From positions 532,362-596,361 of the forward strand of contig NZ_FMAD01000003.1 in the NCBI RefSeq assembly GCF_900094595.1: 64,000 nucleotides of DNA. The letters run 5' to 3'. This stretch comes from Cupriavidus alkaliphilus (lineage in GTDB: Bacteria > Pseudomonadota > Gammaproteobacteria > Burkholderiales > Burkholderiaceae). Below, piece by piece: positions 18,183-27,595 of this stretch. The position numbers were made by a program, and so were the translations under genes. A model generated the notes under the pieces. That model was not told the DNA's origin. It ran no database searches and saw only the letters and a list, made by a program, of their open reading frames with translations. Numbering within the stretch: the first letter of the stretch is position 1; each line of letters begins with the position of its first letter.

Positions 18183-18878
18183 TCAGCCGGCGAAGCGGTA
18201 GCCCACGCCGACCTCGGTCAGCAGCCACGCCGGCTGGGCCGGGTCGGCCTCCAGCTTGTGGCGCAGGTGGCCCATGTAGACCCGCAGGTAGTGGCTGCTG
18301 TCCGCATGGGACGGCCCCCACACTTCGCGCAGCAGTTCGCGATGCGTCATGACCTTGCCACGGTGCGCCAGCAGCACGGCAAGCAGGCGGTATTCGATCG
18401 GGGTCAGGTGCACCGCCTCGCCCCCGCGCGTGACCTGCCGGTTGGCGAGGTCGACGGCAACATCGCCGAACGCCACCTGCGCCCGCCCCTGCGCGCCGGC
18501 GCGCGCATGCCGGCGCAACAGCACGCGCAGCCGCGCCACCAGCTCGCCCACGCCGAAGGGCTTGGTCAGGTAGTCGTCGGCGCCGGCGTCGAGCGCGCGG
18601 ATCTTCTCGGTCTCGTCGGTGCGCGCCGACAGCACCAGCACCGGCACTTCGGTCCAGGTGCGCAGCTCGCCGATCATCGAGACGCCATCGCCGTCGGGCA
18701 GGCCCAGGTCCAGGATCACCAGGTCGGGCTGGCGCGTGCCGGCCTCGATCAGGCCGCGCTGCAGCGTATCGGCCTCGTGCACGGCGCAGCCCTCGTCCTG
18801 CAGCGCCGCGCGCACGAAGCGGCGAATATGGGGCTCGTCTTCCACCAGCAGCACCGTGGGCGAAAACTCGAATGGCAT
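18183..18878 (-). CDS. kdpE: KdpE, response regulator of the potassium transporter operon
   Basis: A 231-aa OmpR/PhoB-type regulator. The receiver domain spans about residues 7-120 with phosphoacceptor Asp57 in VILDLGLPDGDG and the conserved Lys in LTKPFG. A winged-helix DNA-binding domain with LTPIEYRLL and SHYLRVYMGHLRHKLE follows. Its partner kinase KdpD is encoded 31 bases upstream. Phosphorylated KdpE activates kdpFABC under potassium limitation. It is the last gene of the operon. Confidence 0.96.
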   Translation of the reverse strand: MPFEFSPTVLLVEDEPHIRRFVRAALQDEGCAVHEADTLQRGLIEAGTRQPDLVILDLGLPDGDGVSMIGELRTWTEVPVLVLSARTDETEKIRALDAGADDYLTKPFGVGELVARLRVLLRRHARAGAQGRAQVAFGDVAVDLANRQVTRGGEAVHLTPIEYRLLAVLLAHRGKVMTHRELLREVWGPSHADSSHYLRVYMGHLRHKLEADPAQPAWLLTEVGVGYRFAG

Positions 18879-18909
18879 GACGCGTTGCTTCCTTGCAAGT
18901 TGGGCGGGT

Positions 18910-21780
18910 TCAGGCCGGCACGCCGGCCGCTTCGGGCTCCAGCACGGGCGGGGTGCCGCGCGGCAGCGTGACCACGAAGCGCGCCCCCGCTGCCCCGGCC
19001 TGCGCCGGATGCACCGGCTCGACCCGGATGCTGCCGCCGTGCGCCTGCACGATCGCGTCGCACACAGCCAGGCCCAGGCCTACGCCAGTTGTGGCGGATT
19101 CGCGCTCGCCGCGCGTGAATTTCTCGAACACCTGGCGCGCCATCGCGGCCGGCACGCCAGGGCCGTCGTCCTCGACGATCAGGTGCACAGCGGTTTCGGT
19201 CACCTCGCCGCGCAGCCGGATCTCAGTGCCCGGCGCGGTGTACTTGGCCGCATTCTCGAGCAGGTTGCACAGCACGCGCTCGATCAGCACGCCGTCGCAC
19301 TCCACCAGCGGCAGCGCCGACAGGTCGGCCACCACCACGCGGTGCCGCGCCAGCGCGTCGCGCAGCGACGCCAGCGCCGCGCCGGCCAGTTCCTCGAACG
19401 ACTGCCAGGTCTTGCGCAGCGCCACGTTGCGGCTCTGCAGCCGCGCCATGTCGAGCAGGTTGGCCACCATCGCGTGCATGCGCCGCGCCTGGTCGCGCAT
19501 GACGCCGACCGTTTCGGCCACCTCCGGTGCCAGCGGCGGGGTGCCGCGCTGCAGGGTCTCGGCCATGCCGATCAGGCTGGTCAGCGGCGTGCGCAGGTCG
19601 TGCGAGACCGCCGCCAGCAGCGAGCTGCGCAGGCGCTCGGACTCCATCGTCAGCAAGGCCTGCTGCGCGACCTCGACGTAATGCAGCCGCTCCAGCGCAA
19701 TCGCGATCAGCGTGGCGAAGACATCGGCCTGCCGCCGCAGCGCGGGCTGCGCCAAGGCACGCCAGGCGCGCGGCTCGACCGCGAGCACGCCGCGCACCTG
19801 CATCGGCGCTTTCAGCGGCAGGTACAGCACCGTGCCCGCCGGCAGCGTGTCGGTGCCGGTGCCGGCCGGCTGGCCGTGGTCGAACACCCATTGCGCCAGC
19901 ACATGGTCGATGGCGTCGCTCTGCGCGGCGACGCCGGCTTGCGCATCGCTCTCGGCATCGTTTGCGGCAGGCAGCAATCGCCCTTGCGGGCCGGCCAGGA
20001 AGAACGCCGCGCGCGCGTCGAACGCCGCCCGCAGGAAGCGGCTGCCGATGGCGACGATCTGCGCATCGGTCAGCGCCGCCGACAGTTCGCGCGCCAGCTC
20101 GTACAGCGTGCGCGCATCGGTCTCGCGCTGGACCGACACGCGCGCCTGCTCGCGCAGCCCGGCGGTGAGCTGACCGATCACCAGCCCCACCGCCAGCATC
20201 ACCAGGAAGGTCACCAGGTATTGCACGTCGCTGACCGCGAACGACAGCTGCGGCGGAACGAAGAAGAAGTCGAACGCGCCCACCGCCACCAGCGCGGCCA
20301 AAGCGCCGGCGGTGCGTCCGTGGCGCAGCGCCACCCCTGCCACCGCCAGCAGGAACAGCATGGCGATATTGACCAGGTCGAACCATGGCCGCGCCAGCAC
20401 CGACAGCGCGGTGGCGCCGGCGCACCAGGCCACCGCCCACAGCAGGCCGGGCCACTGGGCCGGACCGGCCTCGTCAACCTGCGGATCGATGCCACGCGCG
20501 CTGCGGGCGGCAACGGGCGCGTCGTGCCGGACTCCGTCGGCCGCGACGCGGATCACGTCGACCTCCGGACACGCGGCCGCCAGCGCATCGGCAAAGCTGC
20601 TGCGCCCGAACAGCCAGGCGCGCGCGCCCAGCCACGGCGCGAGCAACTGCGCCAGCCACGCATGCAGGCGGCCCCGCAGCGCACCGCCGCGGTCACGCCA
20701 GCGCGCCGGCGTGCGGCCGACCAGGACCTTGGTCAGGTTGTGCCGCCGCACATAGCCGGCCACCGCCGCCACCATGTCGCTGCCGGCCAGGGTCTCGGTG
20801 CGCGCGCCCAGCGACTCGGCCAGGCGCATGGCCTCGTCGAGCTGCGCGCGCAGCGGGTCCGGCACCGGCGCCAGCCGCGGCACCGACACCGTCACCACAT
20901 GGCAGTCGCAATCGAGCTGCGCGGCCAGCCGGCGCGCGCTGCGCACCACCTGCGCGGCATCGCTGCCCAGGCCGATGCAGGCCAGCACCGCTTCGCGCGT
21001 GCGCCACACCGGCTCGATCGACGCCTGCTGGCGGTAGGCGCGCACATCGTCGTCGACGCGGTCGGCGGTGCGGCGCAGCGCCAGCTCGCGCAGCGCGATC
21101 AGGTTGCCCTTGCGGAAGAAGTGCTGCACCGCGTGGCGGGCCTGTTCGGGCACGTACACCCGGCCTTCGCGCAGCCGGCGCAGCAGTTCGTCGGCGGGCA
21201 GGTCGACCAGCACCACTTCGTCGGCCTCGTCGAAGACCGCGTCGGGCACGGTCTCGCGCACGCGGATGCCGGTGATGCCGGCCACCGCCTGGTTCAGGCT
21301 GTCGAGGTGCTGGACGTTGACGGTGGTCCAGACGTCGATGCCGGCCGAGCGCAGCTCGGCGATGTCCTGCCAGCGCTTGGGATGGCGGCTGCCGGGCGCG
21401 TTGCTGTGGGCCAGCTCGTCCACCAGCACCAGCGCCGGCCGGCGCGCCAGCGCCGCGTCGAGATCGAATTCCTCCAGCGCGCGGCCGCGGTGCTCGAGCG
21501 CGCGCCGCGGCAACTGCTCGAGGCCTTCGGCCAGCGCCTCGGTCTCGGCGCGGCCATGGCTTTCCACCACGCCCACCACGACATCGCCACCCTGTTCGCG
21601 CAATGCGCGCGCCGCCGCCAGCATGGCAAAGGTCTTGCCGACGCCGGCCGAGGCGCCGAAGTAGATGCGCAGGCGTCCGCGCGCGGCGCGTTCGCCGTCG
21701 GCCTGCATGCGTTGCAGCAGGTGGTCGGGATCGGGGCGGAGGTCGTCGGCTGGGCGCACGGGCATGGTGGGCGCGCTCAC
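18910..21780 (-). CDS. kdpD: KdpD, potassium/osmosensing histidine kinase
   Basis: A 956-aa membrane sensor kinase. In order: the cytosolic KdpD domain with Walker A (GASAGVGKT, 42-50), a universal-stress-like domain (about 250-370), four closely packed membrane helices (about 430-525), a GAF-like region, then the kinase core with the phosphorylated His in SHDLRTPLTSLIG and ATP-binding motifs (NLLENAAKY, DDGPGVP, GVGLGLAVC). The first codon may be GTG at 21780 or ATG at 21765; neither has a clear ribosome-binding site. It phosphorylates KdpE when potassium is low. Confidence 0.95.
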   Translation of the reverse strand: MSAPTMPVRPADDLRPDPDHLLQRMQADGERAARGRLRIYFGASAGVGKTFAMLAAARALREQGGDVVVGVVESHGRAETEALAEGLEQLPRRALEHRGRALEEFDLDAALARRPALVLVDELAHSNAPGSRHPKRWQDIAELRSAGIDVWTTVNVQHLDSLNQAVAGITGIRVRETVPDAVFDEADEVVLVDLPADELLRRLREGRVYVPEQARHAVQHFFRKGNLIALRELALRRTADRVDDDVRAYRQQASIEPVWRTREAVLACIGLGSDAAQVVRSARRLAAQLDCDCHVVTVSVPRLAPVPDPLRAQLDEAMRLAESLGARTETLAGSDMVAAVAGYVRRHNLTKVLVGRTPARWRDRGGALRGRLHAWLAQLLAPWLGARAWLFGRSSFADALAAACPEVDVIRVAADGVRHDAPVAARSARGIDPQVDEAGPAQWPGLLWAVAWCAGATALSVLARPWFDLVNIAMLFLLAVAGVALRHGRTAGALAALVAVGAFDFFFVPPQLSFAVSDVQYLVTFLVMLAVGLVIGQLTAGLREQARVSVQRETDARTLYELARELSAALTDAQIVAIGSRFLRAAFDARAAFFLAGPQGRLLPAANDAESDAQAGVAAQSDAIDHVLAQWVFDHGQPAGTGTDTLPAGTVLYLPLKAPMQVRGVLAVEPRAWRALAQPALRRQADVFATLIAIALERLHYVEVAQQALLTMESERLRSSLLAAVSHDLRTPLTSLIGMAETLQRGTPPLAPEVAETVGVMRDQARRMHAMVANLLDMARLQSRNVALRKTWQSFEELAGAALASLRDALARHRVVVADLSALPLVECDGVLIERVLCNLLENAAKYTAPGTEIRLRGEVTETAVHLIVEDDGPGVPAAMARQVFEKFTRGERESATTGVGLGLAVCDAIVQAHGGSIRVEPVHPAQAGAAGARFVVTLPRGTPPVLEPEAAGVPA

Positions 21781-21840
21781 GTTGCGGCGGCGCGAGCGCA
21801 GCCAGATTGTGCCATGCAGGCCGGCACACGGCCCGCCGCC

Positions 21841-22470
21841 TCAGCGCGCCGGCAGCGCATCCAGTGCCAGGTTCAGCTGCAGCACGTTGACGCCGGCCTC
21901 GCCCAGCACCGGCAGCAGCGGCTTGTCGGTATGCGCGGCGATCAGCGCGCGCACCTGCGCGAGCGGCAGGCCCCGCGCGCGCGCCACGCGCGCCGCCTGG
22001 TACTCGGCCGCGGCCACGCTGATATGCGGATCCAGGCCGCTGCCGGATGCGGTCACCAGGTCCACCGGCACCGGCGCGGTGTTGCCGGGATCGGCCGCGC
22101 GCAGCGCGTCGAGGCGCGCGCGTGCCGCGTCGGCCAGCGCCGGGTTCGAGGGCCCCAGGTTGGAGCCGCCGGAAGCTCCGCCGTTATAAGGCATCGGCGC
22201 GGTCGCCGAGAGCCGGCCCCAGAAGTCGCCGGGCGCGGAGAACGGCTGGCCGATCAGCTCGGATCCCAGCACCTTGCCGTCGCGCACGATCAGCGAGCCG
22301 GCCGCCTGGTGCGGAAAGGCCGCGCCGGCAATCATCGTGATCGCCGCGGGGTACAGCAGGCCTGTCAGCAGCGACAGCGACAGCAGGACGACCAGCGCCG
22401 GGCGCATCAGGCCGCCCTGCCCTTCGGTTTGCGCGGCGTGCGCGGTGTCGGCAGTGATTGGATTGGACAT
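21841..22470 (-). CDS. kdpC: KdpC, potassium-transporting ATPase subunit C
   Basis: A 209-aa subunit anchored by one N-terminal helix (about residues 25-47, [20 protein letters not shown]). The conserved periplasmic part contains [17 protein letters not shown] and [17 protein letters not shown]. KdpC stabilises the KdpA-KdpB complex and increases ATP affinity. The ATG at 22470 was chosen over one 15 bases upstream because GGAG lies just before it. It begins 28 bases after kdpB. Confidence 0.95.
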   Translation of the reverse strand: MSNPITADTAHAAQTEGQGGLMRPALVVLLSLSLLTGLLYPAAITMIAGAAFPHQAAGSLIVRDGKVLGSELIGQPFSAPGDFWGRLSATAPMPYNGGASGGSNLGPSNPALADAARARLDALRAADPGNTAPVPVDLVTASGSGLDPHISVAAAEYQAARVARARGLPLAQVRALIAAHTDKPLLPVLGEAGVNVLQLNLALDALPAR

Positions 22471-22498
22471 GGTTGCTCCGAACATTGTTTGGGGTCGG

Positions 22499-24673
22499 TC
22501 AGGCCCAGCCCATGGCGGCCAGACCCAGGTCGATCAGCTTGATGCCGGCAAACGGCACCGCGATGCCGCCCAGCCCGTACACCAGCAGGTTGCGACGCAG
22601 CAGCGCGGCGGCGCCGAGCGCGCGGTAGCGTACGCCACGCAACGCCAGCGGGATCAGCACCACGATGATCAGCGCGTTGAAGATCACCGCCGACAGGATT
22701 GCCGAGGCCGGCGTGGCCAGGCCCATCACGTTGAGCAGGCCGAGTTGCGGATAAGTGGTGGCAAAGGCCGCGGGAATGATCGCGAAATACTTGGCCAGGT
22801 CGTTGGCCACGCTGAAGGTGGTAAGCGCGCCGCGGGTCATCAGCATCTGCTTGCCGATGCCGACGATCTCGATCAGCTTGGTCGGGTTGCTGTCGAGGTC
22901 GACCATGTTGCCGGCCTCGCGCGCGGCCTGCGTGCCGCTGTTCATGGCGACCGCGACGTCAGCCTGCGCCAGCGCCGGGGCGTCGTTGGTGCCGTCGCCG
23001 GTCATCGCCACCAGGCGCCCTTCTGCCTGGTACTGGCGGATCAGCGCCAGCTTGGCTTCGGGCGTGGCCTCCGCCAGGAAGTCGTCGACGCCCGCCTCGG
23101 CGGCGATCGCGGCGGCGGTCAGCCGGTTGTCGCCGGTGATCATCACGGTGCGGATGCCCATGCGGCGCAGTTCGCCGAAGCGCTCGCGGATGCCGCGCTT
23201 GACCGTGTCCTTCAGCTCCACCACGCCCAGCACGCGCACCTCGGCCCCGGCCAGCTCGGCCACCACCAGCGGCGTGCTGCCGGCCCGCGCCACGTCCTCG
23301 ACCGCGTGCGTGACCGCATCCGGGAACTTGCCCGCATGCTCGGCCACGTAGCGGCGCACGGCGTCGGCCGCGCCCTTGCGCACGCTGCGCCGCGACGCGC
23401 CCTCGCCGAGGTCGACGCCGCTCATGCGCGTCTGCGCGCTGAACGGCACGAACACCGGCCGCGCCGCACCCATGCCGGGCGCCTCGGCGCCGGCCTGCTG
23501 GCGCGCCAGCGCCACGATGCTGCGGCCCTCGGGAGTTTCATCGGCCAGCGACGACAGCCACGCGGCGGCCGCCAGCTGGCGTTCGCCCACGCCCGGCGCC
23601 GGCAGCAGCCGCGCGGCCTGGCGGTTGCCGAGCGTGATCGTGCCGGTCTTGTCGAGCAGCAGCACGTCGACGTCGCCGGCCGCTTCCACCGCGCGGCCCG
23701 AGGTGGCGATCACGTTGGCCGCCATCATGCGGCTCATGCCGGCCACGCCGATCGCCGACAGCAGCCCGCCGATGGTGGTCGGGATCAGGCACACCAGCAG
23801 CGCCACCAGCACGGTCACGGTGACCGGCAGCCCCGCGCCCGTCGCCAGCACGCTGTAGGCGGAAAACGGCAGCAGCGTGGCCGTAGCCAGCAGCAACACC
23901 ATCGACAGCCCGACCAGCAGGATGGTCAGCGCCAGCTCGTTGGGCGTCTTCTGGCGCCGCGCGCCTTCGACCATCGAGATCATCCGGTCGATAAAGCTCT
24001 CGCCGGGATTGGTGGTGATGCGCACCACGATCCAGTCGGACAGCACGCGCGTGCCGCCGGTAACGGACGAGAAATCGCCGCCGGATTCGCGGATCACCGG
24101 TGCCGATTCCCCGGTAATGGCGCTTTCGTCGACCGAGGCCACGCCTTCGATGACCTCGCCGTCGCCGGGGATCATGTCGCCGGCCTCGGCCAGCACCACG
24201 TCGCCGCGGCGCAGCGTGGTGGCCGGGCGCACCTGCACGGCGCCATCGCGGCGGCCCTCGCTCAGCACGCGCGCGCTCGCGGTGCTTTTCAGCCCGCGCA
24301 ACGACGCCGCCTGCTGGCGGCTGCGCCCTTCGGCCAGGGCCTCGGCAAAGTTGGCAAACAGCACGGTGACCCACAGCCAGATAGTGACCGCGACGATAAA
24401 GCCGGCGCTTTCGGTGGCATGCGGCAGCGGCGACACCATCGCGCGCACGGCCAGCAGCGTGGTCAGGATGGCGCCGGCGTAGACGACGAACATCACCGGG
24501 TTGCGCAGCTGCTCGCGCGGCGACAGCTTGCGCAGCGCCGCGAGCAGCGCCGGGCGCACCAGTTCGGGCGACAGCATGCGGCGCGGCGAGCGCGCGGGAT
24601 CGTGGGCGGCGCCGTCCTCGGCGCGCTCCGGGGCGGCCTGGGGCCGCGTGGTCAGGGTATCGGGTTGCATCAT
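22499..24673 (-). CDS. kdpB: KdpB, P-type ATPase subunit of the Kdp potassium pump
   Basis: A 724-aa P-type ATPase, about 40 residues longer than the E. coli protein because of an N-terminal extension. The phosphorylated aspartate is Asp341 in [10 protein letters not shown]. The actuator motif is ITGES near 186-190, and the hinge motif [17 protein letters not shown] is intact. ATP hydrolysis here drives potassium uptake through KdpA. The first two codons are both ATG, so the start may be 24673 or 24670. Confidence 0.97.
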   Translation of the reverse strand: MMQPDTLTTRPQAAPERAEDGAAHDPARSPRRMLSPELVRPALLAALRKLSPREQLRNPVMFVVYAGAILTTLLAVRAMVSPLPHATESAGFIVAVTIWLWVTVLFANFAEALAEGRSRQQAASLRGLKSTASARVLSEGRRDGAVQVRPATTLRRGDVVLAEAGDMIPGDGEVIEGVASVDESAITGESAPVIRESGGDFSSVTGGTRVLSDWIVVRITTNPGESFIDRMISMVEGARRQKTPNELALTILLVGLSMVLLLATATLLPFSAYSVLATGAGLPVTVTVLVALLVCLIPTTIGGLLSAIGVAGMSRMMAANVIATSGRAVEAAGDVDVLLLDKTGTITLGNRQAARLLPAPGVGERQLAAAAWLSSLADETPEGRSIVALARQQAGAEAPGMGAARPVFVPFSAQTRMSGVDLGEGASRRSVRKGAADAVRRYVAEHAGKFPDAVTHAVEDVARAGSTPLVVAELAGAEVRVLGVVELKDTVKRGIRERFGELRRMGIRTVMITGDNRLTAAAIAAEAGVDDFLAEATPEAKLALIRQYQAEGRLVAMTGDGTNDAPALAQADVAVAMNSGTQAAREAGNMVDLDSNPTKLIEIVGIGKQMLMTRGALTTFSVANDLAKYFAIIPAAFATTYPQLGLLNVMGLATPASAILSAVIFNALIIVVLIPLALRGVRYRALGAAALLRRNLLVYGLGGIAVPFAGIKLIDLGLAAMGWA

Positions 24674-24713
24674 GGAGACAGGTTCGCGATTGGCGGTTCG
24701 TCAGGACAGGCGT

Positions 24714-26531
24714 TCAGCGCGCGGCGCCGGCCAGCACGCCCTGCAGGTGTTCGGCAACGGGGCCCAGCGCCAGCGCCGGGACATAGGTCAGCGCGCCCAC
24801 CATCAGCACGGAGCCGGCCAGCAGCACCACGAACAGCGCGCCGTGCGTGGGCATGGTGCCGCCGGTGGCCGGCAGCTTCGGCTTGGCCGCCAGCGAGCCC
24901 GCCAGCGCCAGCACCGGGATCACGATCCAGAAGCGGCCGAACCACATCGCCGCGGCCAGCAGCGTGTTGTAGAACGGGGTGTTGGCGGACAGCCCCGCGA
25001 ACGCGCTGCCGTTGTTGTTGGCCGCCGACGACAACGCGTAGAGGATCTCGGAAAAACCGTGCGTGCCCGGGTTGAGCACGCCCGCCCGGCCCGCGCCCGC
25101 CATCACCGCCACCGCCGTGCCCAGCAGCACCAGCAGCGGCGTGACCAGGATCACGATCACGGTCATCTTCATCTCGAAGGCCTCGATCTTCTTGCCGAGG
25201 TATTCCGGCGTGCGGCCGATCATCAGGCCGGCGATGAACACCGCCAGCACCGCGTAGACCAGCATGCCGTACAGGCCGGAGCCGACCCCGCCGAACACCA
25301 CCTCGCCCAGCTGCATCAGCAGCATCGGCACCATGCCGCCCAGCGCGGTGAAGGAGTCGTGCATGGCATTGACCGCGCCGCACGACGCCGCCGTGGTGAT
25401 CGCCGCGAACAGCGCGGAGGCGGCCACGCCGAAGCGCGTTTCCTTGCCTTCCATATTGCCGCCCGCCTGCAGCGCAGAACCCGCGTGATCCAGCGGCAGC
25501 GCGGACAACACCGGTCCGGCACGTTGCTCGGCCAGCGCGGCCAGGCCGGCCATGGCCACGAACAGCAGCGTCATCGCCGCCAGCACCGCCACGCCCTGGC
25601 GGCGGTCCCGCACCATTTCGCCGAAGGTGAAGCAGAGCGCGGCGGGAATCAGGAAGATCGCCAGCATCTCGATCAGGTTGGACAGCGCGGTCGGGTTCTC
25701 GTACGGATGCGCCGAGTTGGCGTTGAAGAAGCCGCCGCCGTTGGTGCCCAGCATCTTGATCGCTTCCTGCGAGGCCACCGGCCCCATCGGCAGCGTCTGC
25801 GTGTGCGCCGTGGCCGGACGCGTCAGCGCCTGACCCTGCGCATCCACGACCGGGGCGCCGGCGGCGTCCGTCACCGGCTGGCTGTAGGCCACCGGACGCA
25901 GCAACGCTGCGTCGCGGTAGCCGCTGAAGTTCTGGATCACGCCCTGGCTCGCCAGCATCAGCGCAATTGCCGATGCCAGCGGCACCAGCACGTACAGCGT
26001 GATGCGTGTCAGGTCGACCCAGAAGTTGCCGATGCTCCCCGCGCGCTGGCGCGCAAACCCGCGGATCAGTGCGAACACCACCGCGATTCCCGTGGCCGCG
26101 GAGACAAAGTTCTGCACCGTCAGCGCCAGCATCTGCGTCAGGTAGCTCATGGTCGATTCGCCGCCATAGCCCTGCCAGTTGGTATTGGCGACGAAGCTGA
26201 CGGCGGTGTTGAAGGCCGAGTCCGGCGACACCGCGCCGAAGCCCTGCGGGTTCAGCGGCAGCCAGCCCTGAAGGCGCTGCAGCGCATAGACCGCCACCGC
26301 GCCGAGCAGGTTGAAGGCGAGCACGGCCAGCGCGTAGCGCCGCCAGCCCATCTGCGCGCCGGGCTGCACGCCGGCGAGGCGGTACAGCGCGCGCTCGAGT
26401 GACCGGCCCCAGCCGGTCAGGCGGTAGTCGTCGTCTTCGACCGCGCGGCGCAGGTAGCGGCCCAGCAATGGGGCCAGGGACAGCAGGATGGCCAGGTACA
26501 GGGCCAGCAGGCCCGGGAAATCGGTCGGCAT
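24714..26531 (-). CDS. kdpA: KdpA, potassium-binding channel-like subunit
   Basis: A 605-aa polytopic membrane protein related to potassium channels, with four selectivity-filter-like repeats (for example [54 protein letters not shown]). It selects and conducts potassium in the Kdp complex. The ATG at 26531 overlaps the kdpF stop codon (TGATG) and has GGAG eight bases upstream, so translation is coupled to kdpF. Confidence 0.97.
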   Translation of the reverse strand: MPTDFPGLLALYLAILLSLAPLLGRYLRRAVEDDDYRLTGWGRSLERALYRLAGVQPGAQMGWRRYALAVLAFNLLGAVAVYALQRLQGWLPLNPQGFGAVSPDSAFNTAVSFVANTNWQGYGGESTMSYLTQMLALTVQNFVSAATGIAVVFALIRGFARQRAGSIGNFWVDLTRITLYVLVPLASAIALMLASQGVIQNFSGYRDAALLRPVAYSQPVTDAAGAPVVDAQGQALTRPATAHTQTLPMGPVASQEAIKMLGTNGGGFFNANSAHPYENPTALSNLIEMLAIFLIPAALCFTFGEMVRDRRQGVAVLAAMTLLFVAMAGLAALAEQRAGPVLSALPLDHAGSALQAGGNMEGKETRFGVAASALFAAITTAASCGAVNAMHDSFTALGGMVPMLLMQLGEVVFGGVGSGLYGMLVYAVLAVFIAGLMIGRTPEYLGKKIEAFEMKMTVIVILVTPLLVLLGTAVAVMAGAGRAGVLNPGTHGFSEILYALSSAANNNGSAFAGLSANTPFYNTLLAAAMWFGRFWIVIPVLALAGSLAAKPKLPATGGTMPTHGALFVVLLAGSVLMVGALTYVPALALGPVAEHLQGVLAGAAR

Positions 26532-26620
26532 CAGAACTTCTCCGGACGGCACAAGGCAATCAGCAGGTAGAGGAAGATGGCAACGGCAAGCGCGCCGGCC
26601 AGCAGTTCGGTCCAGTCCAT
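26531..26620 (-). CDS. kdpF: KdpF, small stabilising subunit
   Basis: A 29-aa single-helix peptide ([20 protein letters not shown] and on to RPEKF), the right length and pattern for KdpF, which stabilises the KdpABC complex in the membrane. Its start overlaps the stop of a preceding 49-codon ORF, and its stop overlaps the kdpA start, both as TGATG. Confidence 0.9.
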   Translation of the reverse strand: MDWTELLAGALAVAIFLYLLIALCRPEKF

Positions 26621-26769
26621 CAGCGGTCTCCGCCGGTGGTGGCGTCCGGCTGCGGCCGGTCCGCGGCAGATACCGGCCGCGCCGGGCCGCACAGCCATGC
26701 GCACAGCGCTATCAGGGCGACGCTGGCGGCGCCGAAGGCAATCAGAACGAGCAGGAACATCGCATCCAT
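26620..26769 (-). CDS. 49-aa membrane-peptide ORF overlapping the kdpF start
   Basis: An ORF of 50 codons including stop. It encodes one hydrophobic helix ([20 protein letters not shown] and four more hydrophobic residues), then a polar Pro/Asp-rich tail ending TTGGDR. Its TGA overlaps the kdpF ATG (TGATG), the same coupling seen at kdpF-kdpA, and it lies downstream of the repeats I take as the kdp control region. No clear ribosome-binding site precedes either ATG (26769 or 26760), which is the main weakness. It could be an extra small Kdp subunit or a translated leader. Confidence 0.55.
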   Translation of the reverse strand: MDAMFLLVLIAFGAASVALIALCAWLCGPARPVSAADRPQPDATTGGDR

Positions 26770-26819
26770 GGCGAGCAGAATCGTGAGTGGCAGACGTCAC
26801 CCAGATTAGGGATGCGCGG

Positions 26820-26870
26820 ATAAAAACGGGGTAGAAAGGCCCGCCGCAGCCATAAAAACGGTATAAAGAC
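26820..26870 (-). promoter_or_regulatory. Direct repeats, candidate KdpE sites upstream of kdp
   Basis: ATAAAAACGG occurs at 26820-26829 and 26852-26861, 32 bases apart (three helical turns). Each copy is followed by a similar purine-rich tail (GGTAGAAAG and TATAAAG). On the minus strand these read as T-rich boxes 50-100 bases before the operon, which fits T-rich KdpE targets in E. coli. Binding is inferred. Confidence 0.5.
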
Positions 26871-26963
26871 AGCCCGCGGTCCGGCGTGGACGCCGCGGCG
26901 CGCATGAAGTGGCCTGGCGATAACTTTCAGGCCGGGCCGCCGCGCGTACGTTGCACTGCATTC

Positions 26964-26993
26964 TTGACAGCGCCGTCGTATACATGCCATAGT
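26964..26993 (+). promoter_or_regulatory. Sigma-70 promoter of rpsU
   Basis: A perfect TTGACA (26964-26969), 18 bases, then CATAGT (26988-26993). The spacer contains GTATAC (26978-26983), which fits the GTWWAC target predicted for the methyltransferase encoded at 37629-38543. Confidence 0.65.
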
Positions 26994-27220
26994 TACGGGC
27001 GTATAGCATTCATGGAAACCGGTACTGTCAGGCTCCAGTTATGTTCGGACCTGGCGCTATCACCCCTGACACTGGTTGCACGGACTGAAACGTCCACATC
27101 TTTCAGGTTCGCGGGGGCGCACCAGGGCATCGCCCGGCGTGCAATACCAGTCGCTCCGGCGACCGCAGTTTCCCCCCGTTTGAACCAGCCGCCCCGGCGG
27201 CAATCCCCTAAAGGACTGAA

Positions 27221-27433
27221 TTGACTAAGATCGTCTTGAAACCCGGTGAGCCCGTTGAAGTTGCAATGCGGCGTTTCCGTCGTGCCATTCTGCAGACTGG
27301 CCTGATCGTTGAACTCAAGAGCCGCACCGCTTACGAGAAGCCGACGACCGAGCGCAAGCGCAAGAAGAAGGCCGCCGAAGCACGCCTGCGCAAGCGCCTG
27401 CGCATGCAGATGCTGCCGAAGAAGATGTACTGA
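27221..27433 (+). CDS. rpsU: Ribosomal protein S21, TTG start
   Basis: A 70-aa small-subunit ribosomal protein, very basic, with the S21 core (ALRRFRRA-like [15 protein letters not shown], then [14 protein letters not shown]). It helps base-pairing between mRNA and 16S rRNA. The start codon is TTG at 27221, preceded by AAAGGA at a good distance, and no ATG upstream keeps the frame. The next ATG would remove the conserved first 15 residues. A strong promoter lies ~230 bases upstream and a terminator 35 bases downstream. Confidence 0.96.
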   Translation: MTKIVLKPGEPVEVAMRRFRRAILQTGLIVELKSRTAYEKPTTERKRKKKAAEARLRKRLRMQMLPKKMY

Positions 27434-27467
27434 TTCCGGTACGCTTCGCTGCCTGGTCGCCAGGCAA

Positions 27468-27498
27468 GAAAAACCGCCAGTTCGCTGGCGGTTTTTTT
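27468..27498. terminator. Intrinsic terminator after rpsU
   Basis: AAAAACCGCCAG (27469-27480) pairs with CTGGCGGTTTTT (27485-27496) around a TTCG tetraloop and runs on into Ts. A small accessory hairpin (GCCTGG-TCG-CCAGGC, 27451-27465) lies just before it. Confidence 0.93.
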
Positions 27499-27595
27499 AT
27501 ACCCGCGCCTGCTGCAATGCGCCAACTGAGGCCGGCGCGGATGACCGGCATAATGGCGGATATTGCGCCGTTGCGGCGCCACACCGGACCCTGCC

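Larger units (their letters stand above)
26770..27220. other. Divergent intergenic region kdp/rpsU (451 bp)
   Basis: This region carries, from left to right, the two ATAAAAACGG repeats near the kdp side (26820-26861), then the rpsU promoter (26964-26993). The remaining ~225 bases before rpsU look non-coding and would be a long rpsU leader; I see no further gene there. Confidence 0.6.

Noticed and set aside
13453..22542. Very long plus-strand open frames (over 1000 codons) opposite the IclR cluster and kdp
   Set aside because: They are antisense to clearly recognised genes, have Arg/Ala/His/Gln-rich compositions typical of G/C-rich shadow frames, and show no domains.
26886..27224. 112-codon plus-strand frame upstream of rpsU
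   Set aside because: It spans the rpsU promoter and leader, has no ribosome-binding site or domain, and would overlap the rpsU start.
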